From Pseudomonadota bacterium (GTDB lineage Bacteria; Pseudomonadota; Alphaproteobacteria; Caulobacterales; Caulobacteraceae), in assembly GCA_023428785.1 (NCBI GenBank), contig JAEYWU010000121.1, positions 1-49,852 on the forward strand: 49,852 nucleotides of DNA. Reading direction: 5' to 3'. The notes under the pieces are model-generated. The model did not search any database, was not told the origin of the DNA, and saw only the letters and a program-made list of their open reading frames with translations. Shown here one piece after another: positions 15,721-22,515 of the stretch. The position numbers and the translations under genes are program-made. Positions within the stretch are counted from its first letter, which is position 1; every line of letters begins with the position of its first letter.

Positions 15721-17748
15721 GTGTCGCTGCAGAACCCGACCCTGTTGGAGAAGATCGGTTGGCGGATCGAGGCGGGGGCCTATGATCTGGTGGCGGGTTT
15801 CCTGCGCGCGTTGCCGGTCGACTGGGCGTCGGCCTTCGGCGGCTGGCTGTTCCGGGTCGTCGGGCCGCTGACGTCAGCGCATCGGACAGCGTCGGACAAT
15901 ATCCGGCTGGCCTTTCCCAAGATCAGCGACCGCGAGCACTACCGGCTGCTGAACGCCCAGTGGGACAATGTCGGCCGGGCCTTCGCCGAGTTTCCGCTGA
16001 TGGACCGCATCCGGCCCGCGACGGGCCGGGTCGAGGTGGTCAACGCCGAGCGGCTGGCCGAGATTCGAGACACGGGCGAGCCGGTGGTCTTCATCTCGGG
16101 CCACTTCGCCAACTGGGAGGTCATGCCCGCCACCATCGTGGAATCCGGCGTCACCTGCCTGATGACCTATCGAGCCATGAACAACCCGCTGATCGACAAA
16201 CGGGTAAAGGACGGCCGGGCGGCCTATGGCGTTCAGCTCTTCGCGCCCAAGGGCGAAGCGACGCGCGACCTGATGTCGGCTCTGTCGAAGGGCGAGTCGG
16301 TGGCCCTGATGAACGACCAGAAGTTCAACGCCGGGCTGGCGCTGCCCTTCTTCGGACACCCGGCGCATACGGCGCCCGGGCCGAGCCGGCTGGCGATCAA
16401 GTACGATGCGCCGCTGCAGACCATGTCGGTCCAACGGACCAAGGGCGCCCGCTACAAGATCGTGGTCCATGAGCCCATTCATCTTGAGCAGACCGGCGAC
16501 CGGGCGAAGGACATCGAGACGGCGGTGCGCCGGGTCAACGCCTGGGTCGAGGACCGGGTGCGCGAGCGGCCCGAGGAATGGTTCTGGGTCCACAAGCGCT
16601 GGCCCAAGGAGACCTATCAGGCCCTTCGCGCGGCGGACAAGGAACGCTCGAAACGTTTCGCCTTCAGCCGGGGCCTGGCCTGGGTCCTGACTGGGCTGAC
16701 GGTCTTTCTGGTCGCCGCGGCCTTCGTCTGGCGCGAGGACATCCTGAGGACGGGGCTGGACCCCAAGGTGCCGTTCCAGACCTATGAGCCGCCGGCGGCT
16801 CCGGACTACGGCGCCGGCTCGGGCTGGGCGCTGGAGGGCGTGGAGACCGACCCGATCGGTCCGGCGGACATCTTCTTCGTCCATCCCACGACCTATGACG
16901 GCGGCTCGGACTGGCTGGGTCCGATCGACGAGCCGCGCTCGGTGGACCTCCTGGAACGGGTCATGCTGCCGAACTACGCCGGACCGTTCGCGCGGGTCGG
17001 CCGCATCTATGCGCCGCGTTACCGGCAATCGAGCCTCTATACCCAGCTGACGCTTCGCGATGACGCGCGCGATGCACGGGCCTTTGCGTATCGCGACGTC
17101 CGGGCGGCGTTCGATCACTACCGAGCGACCTGGGACCGGGGCCGGCCGCTGATCCTGGCGGGTGTGGGGCAGGGCGCCGAACTGGTCGCGCGGCTGGCGG
17201 AAGACCTGATCGAGGAAGATCCGACTTTCCGGGCCCGGCTGGCCGCCGTCTATGTAATGGACGCCGTGGTCCCGGCGGAATCGCACGGGCCGACCAGCGA
17301 CCTGCCGGCCTGCGTGTCGCGTGAGCAGACGGGGTGTCTCGTCGCCTGGGCCCAGGTCCGGGAGGACGCGGACGACGTGGCCCGGCGGCGGGTCGAACGC
17401 GCCCAGGTCTGGACCGAGCGGGGCGCCCTGACCGGGCTGGAAGGCCGTCATCCGCTGTGCGTGAACCCGGTGCTGGGCGCGGCGACGACGGCGCTGGCGC
17501 CCGCCCGACTGAGCCTGGGCGCCGCCAATGCCTCCGGGCTGGAATGGGGCTCGCGGCCGCCGCTGATCTCGCGCCAGGTCGAGACCCAGTGCGTGGACGG
17601 CATCCTGCGGCATTCCCTACCACGCTCGCCGTCGCTGAGACCGACCGGTTCGTGGGCCGATCGGCGCAAGTCACCGCCCTACAACCTGTTCTACGCCGAC
17701 ATCGAGGCCGATGCGCTGGAGCGCGTGAGGGTTCGGCAAGGCGGCTAG
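15721..17748 (+). CDS. LpxL-type lipid A acyltransferase fused to a DUF3089 hydrolase-like domain
   Basis: A 675-residue two-domain protein. Residues about 1-310 form an LpxL/HtrB-type acyltransferase with the catalytic His128-x4-Glu133 (HFANWE) and the C-terminal WFWVHKRWPKE signature; it should add a secondary acyl chain to lipid A. One membrane segment (about 316-340) links to a DUF3089 alpha/beta-hydrolase-like domain (about 370-665) with FFVHPTTYDGG, YAPRYRQSSLY and a C-terminal CVNP. The nucleophile elbow, normally G-x-S-x-G, reads GVGQG with Gly483 at the serine position, so this domain is probably not an active serine hydrolase. There is no stop between the domains. The GTG start follows the glycosyltransferase stop by one base. 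Confidence 0.88.
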   Translation: MSLQNPTLLEKIGWRIEAGAYDLVAGFLRALPVDWASAFGGWLFRVVGPLTSAHRTASDNIRLAFPKISDREHYRLLNAQWDNVGRAFAEFPLMDRIRPATGRVEVVNAERLAEIRDTGEPVVFISGHFANWEVMPATIVESGVTCLMTYRAMNNPLIDKRVKDGRAAYGVQLFAPKGEATRDLMSALSKGESVALMNDQKFNAGLALPFFGHPAHTAPGPSRLAIKYDAPLQTMSVQRTKGARYKIVVHEPIHLEQTGDRAKDIETAVRRVNAWVEDRVRERPEEWFWVHKRWPKETYQALRAADKERSKRFAFSRGLAWVLTGLTVFLVAAAFVWREDILRTGLDPKVPFQTYEPPAAPDYGAGSGWALEGVETDPIGPADIFFVHPTTYDGGSDWLGPIDEPRSVDLLERVMLPNYAGPFARVGRIYAPRYRQSSLYTQLTLRDDARDARAFAYRDVRAAFDHYRATWDRGRPLILAGVGQGAELVARLAEDLIEEDPTFRARLAAVYVMDAVVPAESHGPTSDLPACVSREQTGCLVAWAQVREDADDVARRRVERAQVWTERGALTGLEGRHPLCVNPVLGAATTALAPARLSLGAANASGLEWGSRPPLISRQVETQCVDGILRHSLPRSPSLRPTGSWADRRKSPPYNLFYADIEADALERVRVRQGG

Positions 17749-17755
17749 CTTGCCG
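17734..17755 (+). repeat. Perfect 7-bp hairpin at the end of the acyltransferase fusion gene
   Basis: CGGCAAG (17734-17740) pairs with CTTGCCG (17749-17755) around an 8-base loop that contains the TAG stop of the fusion gene. No T-run follows, so it is not a classic intrinsic terminator. Confidence 0.6.
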
Positions 17756-17778
17756 CCGCGCTGCGCCGGTCCGATAAC
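17750..17778 (+). promoter_or_regulatory. Candidate leaderless promoter for the nucleoside hydrolase
   Basis: TTGCCG (17750-17755) and GATAAC (17773-17778) are separated by 17 bases and could be -35 and -10 boxes. The -10 would end 6 bases before the ATG at 17785, so transcription would start at or next to the start codon. This would explain the lack of any ribosome site. It is a pattern match only. Confidence 0.4.
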
Positions 17779-17784
17779 CGGCGC
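17763..17784 (+). repeat. Perfect 8-bp hairpin abutting the nucleoside hydrolase ATG
   Basis: GCGCCGGT (17763-17770) and ACCGGCGC (17777-17784) pair perfectly around CCGATA, and the next base is the A of the ATG. If transcribed, it would cover the place where a ribosome site should be. It could also be an operator. Confidence 0.65.
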
Positions 17785-18729
17785 ATGAAATCCATTCCTG
17801 TCATCATCGATTGCGATCCCGGCGTGGACGACGCGGTGGCCCTGTTCCTGGCCTTCGCTTCGCCCGAGCTGGATATCCGCGCGATCACGACCGTCGGCGG
17901 CAATGTGCCGGCCGAACGCACGGCCCGGAACGGCCGCCAGCTGCGCCAGATCGCCGGGCTGAAAGAACACCCGCCCGTTCATGCGGGCGCGGGCCAGCCG
18001 CTGGTCCGCCGGCTCGACATCGCCGATCATTTCCACGGGCCGGAGGGGCTGGGCTTCCTCGATCCGGTCGAGCCGGAAGGGCCGCTGGATCCGATGTCCT
18101 CGGCCGATGCGATCGTGGCCCAGGTCATGGCGGCCGAGCCCGGGACGATGACCCTGGCCGTGACCGGGCCGATGACCAATGTGGCGCTGGCCTTTCAGCG
18201 CGAGCCGACGCTGGCGGCGCGGCTGAAGCGCGTCGTGGCCATGGGCGGATCACGCTCGGAGGGCGGCAACATCACCGCCAGCGCCGAATACAACATCTGG
18301 GCCGATCCCGAGGCGGCGGACGCCGTCCTGACCGCAGACGTCGAGGTGGTCATGCTGGGGCTGGACGTGACCCATCAGGTACGGACGCCGGACGCCGTAA
18401 TCGAGACGATCCGCGCCATCGGGACACCGGCGGCGCAGGCGACCGCCTCGATGCTGGACTATGGCCAGTACACCGCCCGCAAATGGCGCGAGGGGCAGGA
18501 GGGGCCGATGCACGATCCCTGCGTCATCGCCTGGATCCTCAGGCCTGACCTGTTCGAAACCCGGCCCTGCGCCATCAGGGTCGAGACCATGTCGGAGCTG
18601 ACGCGCGGGCACACCCAGGTCGAGTTCCGCCTTCCGGAAGGCGAGACGGCGCGCCACTTCTGGGGCGTGAAGGCCGACCGGGACGGGGTGTTCGGACTGA
18701 TCGTGGACGCCTTGAGGGGGCAGGCATGA
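17785..18729 (+). CDS. Nucleoside hydrolase (inosine-uridine preferring family)
   Basis: Cleaves the N-glycosidic bond of ribonucleosides to give base and ribose. The 314-residue length is typical. The calcium- and ribose-binding motif IIDCDPGVDDAVAL sits near residue 8, which fixes the start at 17785; the family segments NVPAERTARN and EYNIWADPEAADAV follow. Nucleoside preference cannot be assigned. The next gene, a ribokinase-like kinase, overlaps its stop (ATGA), so hydrolysis and phosphorylation of the freed ribose are probably coupled. No Shine-Dalgarno sequence is visible; the site is occupied by a hairpin. Confidence 0.93.
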   Translation: MKSIPVIIDCDPGVDDAVALFLAFASPELDIRAITTVGGNVPAERTARNGRQLRQIAGLKEHPPVHAGAGQPLVRRLDIADHFHGPEGLGFLDPVEPEGPLDPMSSADAIVAQVMAAEPGTMTLAVTGPMTNVALAFQREPTLAARLKRVVAMGGSRSEGGNITASAEYNIWADPEAADAVLTADVEVVMLGLDVTHQVRTPDAVIETIRAIGTPAAQATASMLDYGQYTARKWREGQEGPMHDPCVIAWILRPDLFETRPCAIRVETMSELTRGHTQVEFRLPEGETARHFWGVKADRDGVFGLIVDALRGQA

Positions 18730-19571
18730 AGGTCGCGGTCCTAGGCTCGATCAATCTGGATATCGTGGCGTCTGGCGCCGCCCTGCCGCGTGCGGGTGAG
18801 ACGGTGTCGGGCGCGGTCCTGAGCCGCCATCCCGGCGGCAAGGGCGCCAACCAGGCCTATGCGGCGCTGAAGCTGGGAGCAGAGGTCGCCCTGTTCGGTC
18901 GGGTGGGGCGCGACGCCTTCGCCGACGAAGCCCTGGCCCTGCTTGTCGAAGGTGGGGCGGACCTGTCGGGTGTCGTGGTTGATCCGGCCGAACCCACGGG
19001 GGTGGCCCTGATCGCGGTGTCGCCCGAGGGGGAGAACCAGATCAGCGTCTGTTCCGGCGCCAACGCCGGCGTCGCGGCGCCCGAAGTGATCGAGGCCGAC
19101 GCCCTGGTGTTTCAGCTGGAGATCCCGATTCCGGTGGTGACGGCGGCGCTGGACGTGTTCGAGGGGTTCAAGGCGGTGAACCTGGCGCCAGCCTTGGCCG
19201 TGCCGGACAGCGTGTTCGAGCGGGCCGATCTGCTGATCGTCAATGAGACCGAGGCCGCCTTCTATGGCGAGGCGCTGCACCGGTCTGGCGCGATAGTGGC
19301 CCTGACGCTGGGCGCGCAAGGCGCCGAACTGTGGATGGGCGGCGTCCGGATCGCGAAGGCTGCACCGCCGAAGGTGGAAGTGGTCGATACGACAGGCGCA
19401 GGGGACGTCTTCGTCGCCGCCCTGACGGTGGCCCTGAGCGAGGGCCAGCCGCCACAGGAGGCCGTCGCGTTCGCCTGCGCCGCCGGAGCCCTGGCCACGA
19501 CCCGGCCGGGCGCCCAGCCGTCGGCCCCCTCGCGCGCCGAGGTCGAGGCCGTGCTAGGAGCCCCGGCATGA
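18726..19571 (+). CDS. Ribokinase-like PfkB-family sugar kinase
   Basis: Phosphorylates a sugar, most likely ribose from the upstream nucleoside hydrolase. The 281-residue protein is slightly short for ribokinase. It has the first PfkB signature region with HPGGKGANQAYAALKLGA, the LIVNETEA segment and the second signature DTTGAGDVFVAAL with the catalytic Asp. The ATG overlaps the nucleoside hydrolase stop by 4 bases, and its own stop overlaps the next gene in the same way. Ribose specificity is inferred from context. Confidence 0.9.
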   Translation: MKVAVLGSINLDIVASGAALPRAGETVSGAVLSRHPGGKGANQAYAALKLGAEVALFGRVGRDAFADEALALLVEGGADLSGVVVDPAEPTGVALIAVSPEGENQISVCSGANAGVAAPEVIEADALVFQLEIPIPVVTAALDVFEGFKAVNLAPALAVPDSVFERADLLIVNETEAAFYGEALHRSGAIVALTLGAQGAELWMGGVRIAKAAPPKVEVVDTTGAGDVFVAALTVALSEGQPPQEAVAFACAAGALATTRPGAQPSAPSRAEVEAVLGAPA

Positions 19572-20497
19572 CACGCGCCGTACCCGAACTGAGCCTTCGC
19601 GACTTCACCGAGGGCTCGCCCGACGCCCGCGCCGCCTTCTCCGCTGAACTCATGCGGGGGCTGCAGGACTATGGCTTCATCGTCCTGCGCGACCATGGCG
19701 TACCCGAGACCCTGCTGGACGCGGCCTATGCGGCGACCGAAGACGTCTTCGCCCTGCCGGAGGAGGCCAAGCAGCGCTACGCAGCGGGGATGCGGGGCTA
19801 CACCCCCTTCGGTGTCGAACACGCCAAGGATTCCGGCAAACCCGACCTGAAGGAATTCTGGCAGATCGGCCATGCGCCGCCGCCCGGAGAAGTCATCGAC
19901 GAGCCGTTCGAGGCCAACGTTTGGCCCGAGGAGGTTCCGGCCTTTCGCCAGAGCATCGGCGAGCTGTTCGACCAGCTGAACCACACCGGGATGGTCGTGC
20001 TGCAGGCCCTGGCGCCGGAGTTGGGGCTTGAGGCCCACTGGTTCGACGACAAGGTGCGGTGGGGTACGTCGCTTCTGCGGATCCTGCATTATCCGCCGGT
20101 CGGGCCGGACACGCCCGAGGGCGCGGTGCGCTCGGCCGAGCATGAAGACATCAACTTCATGACCCTGATGCCGGCGGCGAAAGGGGCGGGGCTCCAGCTG
20201 CTGGACCGCGACGGGACCTGGCTGCCGATCAAGGCCGATCCATCAACATTGATCGTGGATTCCGGCGACATGCTGGCCCGACTGACCAATGGCGTGATCC
20301 CGGCCACGACCCACCGGGTGGTGAACCCTGAGGGGCCGAACGTCAGCCGCTATTCCATGCCCTTCTTCATGCATCCGACGCTGGCGACCTCGCTGGACGT
20401 GCTGCCGTCATGCCGGGACCATGCGCCGGTTCCGCCGCCGATCACGGCGGGGGAACTGCTGGATGAGCGCCTCAGGGCCATCGGGCTGAAAAAATAG
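19568..20497 (+). CDS. 2-oxoglutarate/Fe(II)-type oxygenase, isopenicillin N synthase-like
   Basis: Non-haem iron oxygenase of the isopenicillin N synthase/dioxygenase family, 309 residues. An N-terminal DIOX_N-type segment (YGFIVLRDHGVPETLLDAAY) precedes the catalytic domain. The iron ligands are visible as His-x-Asp in EHEDINF and the distal His in THRVVNP, and the cosubstrate motif Arg-x-Ser occurs in VSRYSMPFF. The ATG at 19568 overlaps the kinase stop by 4 bases, tying it to the nucleoside/ribose genes. Its substrate is unknown; a modified nucleobase or nucleoside is a guess from context. Confidence 0.88.
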   Translation: MTRAVPELSLRDFTEGSPDARAAFSAELMRGLQDYGFIVLRDHGVPETLLDAAYAATEDVFALPEEAKQRYAAGMRGYTPFGVEHAKDSGKPDLKEFWQIGHAPPPGEVIDEPFEANVWPEEVPAFRQSIGELFDQLNHTGMVVLQALAPELGLEAHWFDDKVRWGTSLLRILHYPPVGPDTPEGAVRSAEHEDINFMTLMPAAKGAGLQLLDRDGTWLPIKADPSTLIVDSGDMLARLTNGVIPATTHRVVNPEGPNVSRYSMPFFMHPTLATSLDVLPSCRDHAPVPPPITAGELLDERLRAIGLKK

Positions 20498-20582
20498 GCG
20501 GTCGGTTGTCGGACCGGTCATGGGGCTTGCGTCGTTCCACCATCAGCGGGCCATGCCCGCGCCTGATCAAGGGAGAAGTCCG

Positions 20583-21023
20583 ATGCGCGTGATGGTGGTC
20601 ATGAAGGCTTCCGAGGCGTCCGAGCAGGGGATCATGCCTTCGCAAAAGGCGCTGGAAGAGATGATGGCCGACAACGAGACGCTGGTGAACGCAGGCGTCA
20701 TGCTGGCGGGCGAGGGGCTGGCGGCGTCGTCGCAGGGCGCGCGGGTGGTCTTCGACGGCAACAAGGCGCCGGTGGTGGTCGATGGGCCGTTCGCCGAGAC
20801 CAAGGAACTGATCGCCGGCTTCTGGATCTGGCAGGTGAAGAGCCTGGAGGAGGCCATCGACTGGGCGCGGAAGATCCCGAACACCGACGGTGAGCATCAC
20901 GCGGTGGAAATCCGCCGCATCTTTTCGCCCGAGGATTTCGGTGAGGCCCTGACCCCCGCGATCGCTGAGAAGGTCGAGGAATTGAGCGCCCGGGGCGGCC
21001 ACTACGCGGCTGAAAAGGCCTGA
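20583..21023 (+). CDS. YciI-family (DGPF domain) protein
   Basis: Small dimeric ferredoxin-like-fold protein, 146 residues, of unknown reaction. It has the DGPF motif in VDGPFAETKELIAGFWIW, which names the family. The ATG at 20583 follows a GGGAGAAG ribosome site; an earlier in-frame start at 20520 is not supported. A clear paralogue lies at 47538-47957 in this window. In many genomes DGPF proteins stand next to ECF sigma factor genes, but none is seen here. It precedes the methyltransferase gene by 9 bases and may share its transcript. Confidence 0.88.
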   Translation: MRVMVVMKASEASEQGIMPSQKALEEMMADNETLVNAGVMLAGEGLAASSQGARVVFDGNKAPVVVDGPFAETKELIAGFWIWQVKSLEEAIDWARKIPNTDGEHHAVEIRRIFSPEDFGEALTPAIAEKVEELSARGGHYAAEKA

Positions 21024-21032
21024 CGACTGGCG

Positions 21033-22328
21033 TTGGCGGTTCGCCGTGCTAAGGCTCGGACCTTAGCCGGGAGCCGCCCCCTGTCCTCAAACTACGCCGA
21101 GCTGACCTGGGACGACCCCAATCCGGTCAAGCGCTGGCTACAGCGCAGGCGGATTTCCGACGCCCTGGGTCGGGTTCCCGAGGACATGGCCGTGGCCATG
21201 GTCGTGGATTTTGGCGGCGGCGACGGCAGACTGGCGGCCATGGCCGCGAGGCGCTGGCCCCGGGCTCGCATTGTCGTTTTTGAACCCTATGCCGAAATGG
21301 CCGAGGCCGCCCGGACCATGCTCTCGGGCCTGGCGCTGGTCTCGGTCGTCGAGCGGGAAAAGGACATCCCGACGGGCGCCGACGTCGTTTTCTGCACCGA
21401 GGTGTTCGAACACCTGCCTGACGCCGAGACCGATCGGGCGCTATGGGAGATCGACCGTATCCTCAGGCCCGGCGGGCTCCTGGTGGCGGGCGTGCCGGTC
21501 GAGTCTGGGCCGCCGGCCCTGTTCAAGGGCCTGTTTCGGCGCGCGCGGCGTGCGGACGCCTATGACGCCGACTGGAGCCGCATCTGGCAGGCGGCGCTGG
21601 GCCGGCCGCCAACTGACCGGCCGAACGAATGGATCGGTGGGAACCGTCGCTATCACTCGTTTCACATGGGCTTTGACCTTCGGCGCCTGAAGGCCCGGCT
21701 GGAACGGCGTCTGGGACCTGTGCGCGTGACCGGCAGTCCGGCCGCCTTTGCCCCTGTTCTGATGAACAGCGAGGCCTATATGACCCTGACCAAGCAGGAG
21801 ACCGCCCCCATGGCTCACGTCGCGCGCGACGACCGCCCCACCGACAAGGCCGAGCGCTACGCCGAGGTGTCTGAAGAGATCCAGGCCGTGCTGGCGGGCG
21901 AGACGAACGTGACGGCCCGGATGGCGACGGTCGCCTCGATGCTGGCCGACGCCTTTCCGCAATTCCTGTGGACCGGTTTCTATGTGGTGGACCCCGACAA
22001 GCCGGATGAGCTCGTGGTGGGGCCGTACCAGGGCAAGCTGGGGTGCCTGCGCATTCCGTTCGGTCGGGGCGTGTGCGGAGCGGCGGCGCGGGACCGGACG
22101 ACGCAGGTGGTCGAGGACGTCCACGCCTTCCCGGGCCACATAGCCTGCGACACCCGTTCCAACTCGGAGATCGTGACGCCTGTTTTCAATGCGGCGAACG
22201 CGTTGATCGCGGTGCTGGACATCGACTCCGGCGACTATGGCGCCTTTGATGAGGTGGACGTGACCGCGCTCGAAAGTCTGGTCCGGACGCTGTTCACCGT
22301 TGCCGATGAAGCCGGGTCGGGCGCCTGA
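21033..22328 (+). CDS. SAM methyltransferase continuous with GAF-type free-Met-(R)-sulfoxide reductase
   Basis: One open frame of up to 431 residues. The first ~250 residues form a class I methyltransferase (VVDFGGGDGRLAAMAA SAM-binding loop, VFCTEVFEHLPD, ILRPGGLLVAGVP). The last ~170 residues are a GAF-fold enzyme of the fRMsr/YebR family with three conserved Cys (GCLRI, GVCG, HIACD), which reduces free methionine-(R)-sulfoxide. The join has no stop. However, ATG 21810 begins the GAF part and has AGGAG about 10 bases upstream, so that half may also be made separately. The N-terminal start is uncertain: TTG 21033 opens the frame, and CTG 21081 lies just before the conserved part. Confidence 0.8.
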   Translation: MAVRRAKARTLAGSRPLSSNYAELTWDDPNPVKRWLQRRRISDALGRVPEDMAVAMVVDFGGGDGRLAAMAARRWPRARIVVFEPYAEMAEAARTMLSGLALVSVVEREKDIPTGADVVFCTEVFEHLPDAETDRALWEIDRILRPGGLLVAGVPVESGPPALFKGLFRRARRADAYDADWSRIWQAALGRPPTDRPNEWIGGNRRYHSFHMGFDLRRLKARLERRLGPVRVTGSPAAFAPVLMNSEAYMTLTKQETAPMAHVARDDRPTDKAERYAEVSEEIQAVLAGETNVTARMATVASMLADAFPQFLWTGFYVVDPDKPDELVVGPYQGKLGCLRIPFGRGVCGAAARDRTTQVVEDVHAFPGHIACDTRSNSEIVTPVFNAANALIAVLDIDSGDYGAFDEVDVTALESLVRTLFTVADEAGSGA

Positions 22329-22330
22329 CG

Positions 22331-22350
22331 GGCGGCAAAATCAGCCGGGG
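22331..22350 (+). promoter_or_regulatory. Candidate FlbD (ftr) enhancer site
   Basis: CGGC (22333-22336) and GCCG (22344-22347) flank an A-rich centre, GGCGGCAAAATCAGCCGGGG overall. This resembles the ftr elements bound by FlbD upstream of Caulobacter class III flagellar promoters. It lies about 70 bases upstream of the sigma-54 -24 box, a normal enhancer spacing. Confidence 0.55.
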
Positions 22351-22391
22351 CAGGACGAAATTGACCGCCTAACACCCGGTTAAAATCAAAA

Positions 22392-22406
22392 AAAGACAAT
22401 AAGTTA
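22392..22406 (-). promoter_or_regulatory. Candidate IHF binding site
   Basis: On the minus strand the sequence TAACTTATTGTCTTT matches 13 of 15 positions of the older IHF consensus YAACTTNTTGATTTW. It lies between the putative FlbD site and the sigma-54 promoter, where IHF bends DNA in Caulobacter flagellar promoters. Confidence 0.5.
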
Positions 22407-22420
22407 TGCAATCTCTGCGG

Positions 22421-22437
22421 CTGGCCCGCCGGTTGCT
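22421..22437 (+). promoter_or_regulatory. Sigma-54 (RpoN) promoter for fliK-flgD-flgE
   Basis: CTGGCCCGCCGGTTGCT matches the -24/-12 consensus, with the essential GG (22423-22424) and GC (22435-22436) exactly 10 bases apart. It lies 79 bases upstream of the fliK ATG. Hook-gene operons in Caulobacter are sigma-54 dependent, so both the sequence and the context agree. Confidence 0.82.
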
Positions 22438-22515
22438 TGGCAGGGTCCGAATAACCCTGCGCCGAATGCGCTCCAGACCCAAAGGCCCTGCAACAGGGGC
22501 CCGCGAAGCGCATTC

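Noticed and set aside
15874..17613. 579-codon minus-strand frame under the acyltransferase fusion gene
   Set aside because: Antisense shadow; the sense strand has two recognisable domains with catalytic motifs.
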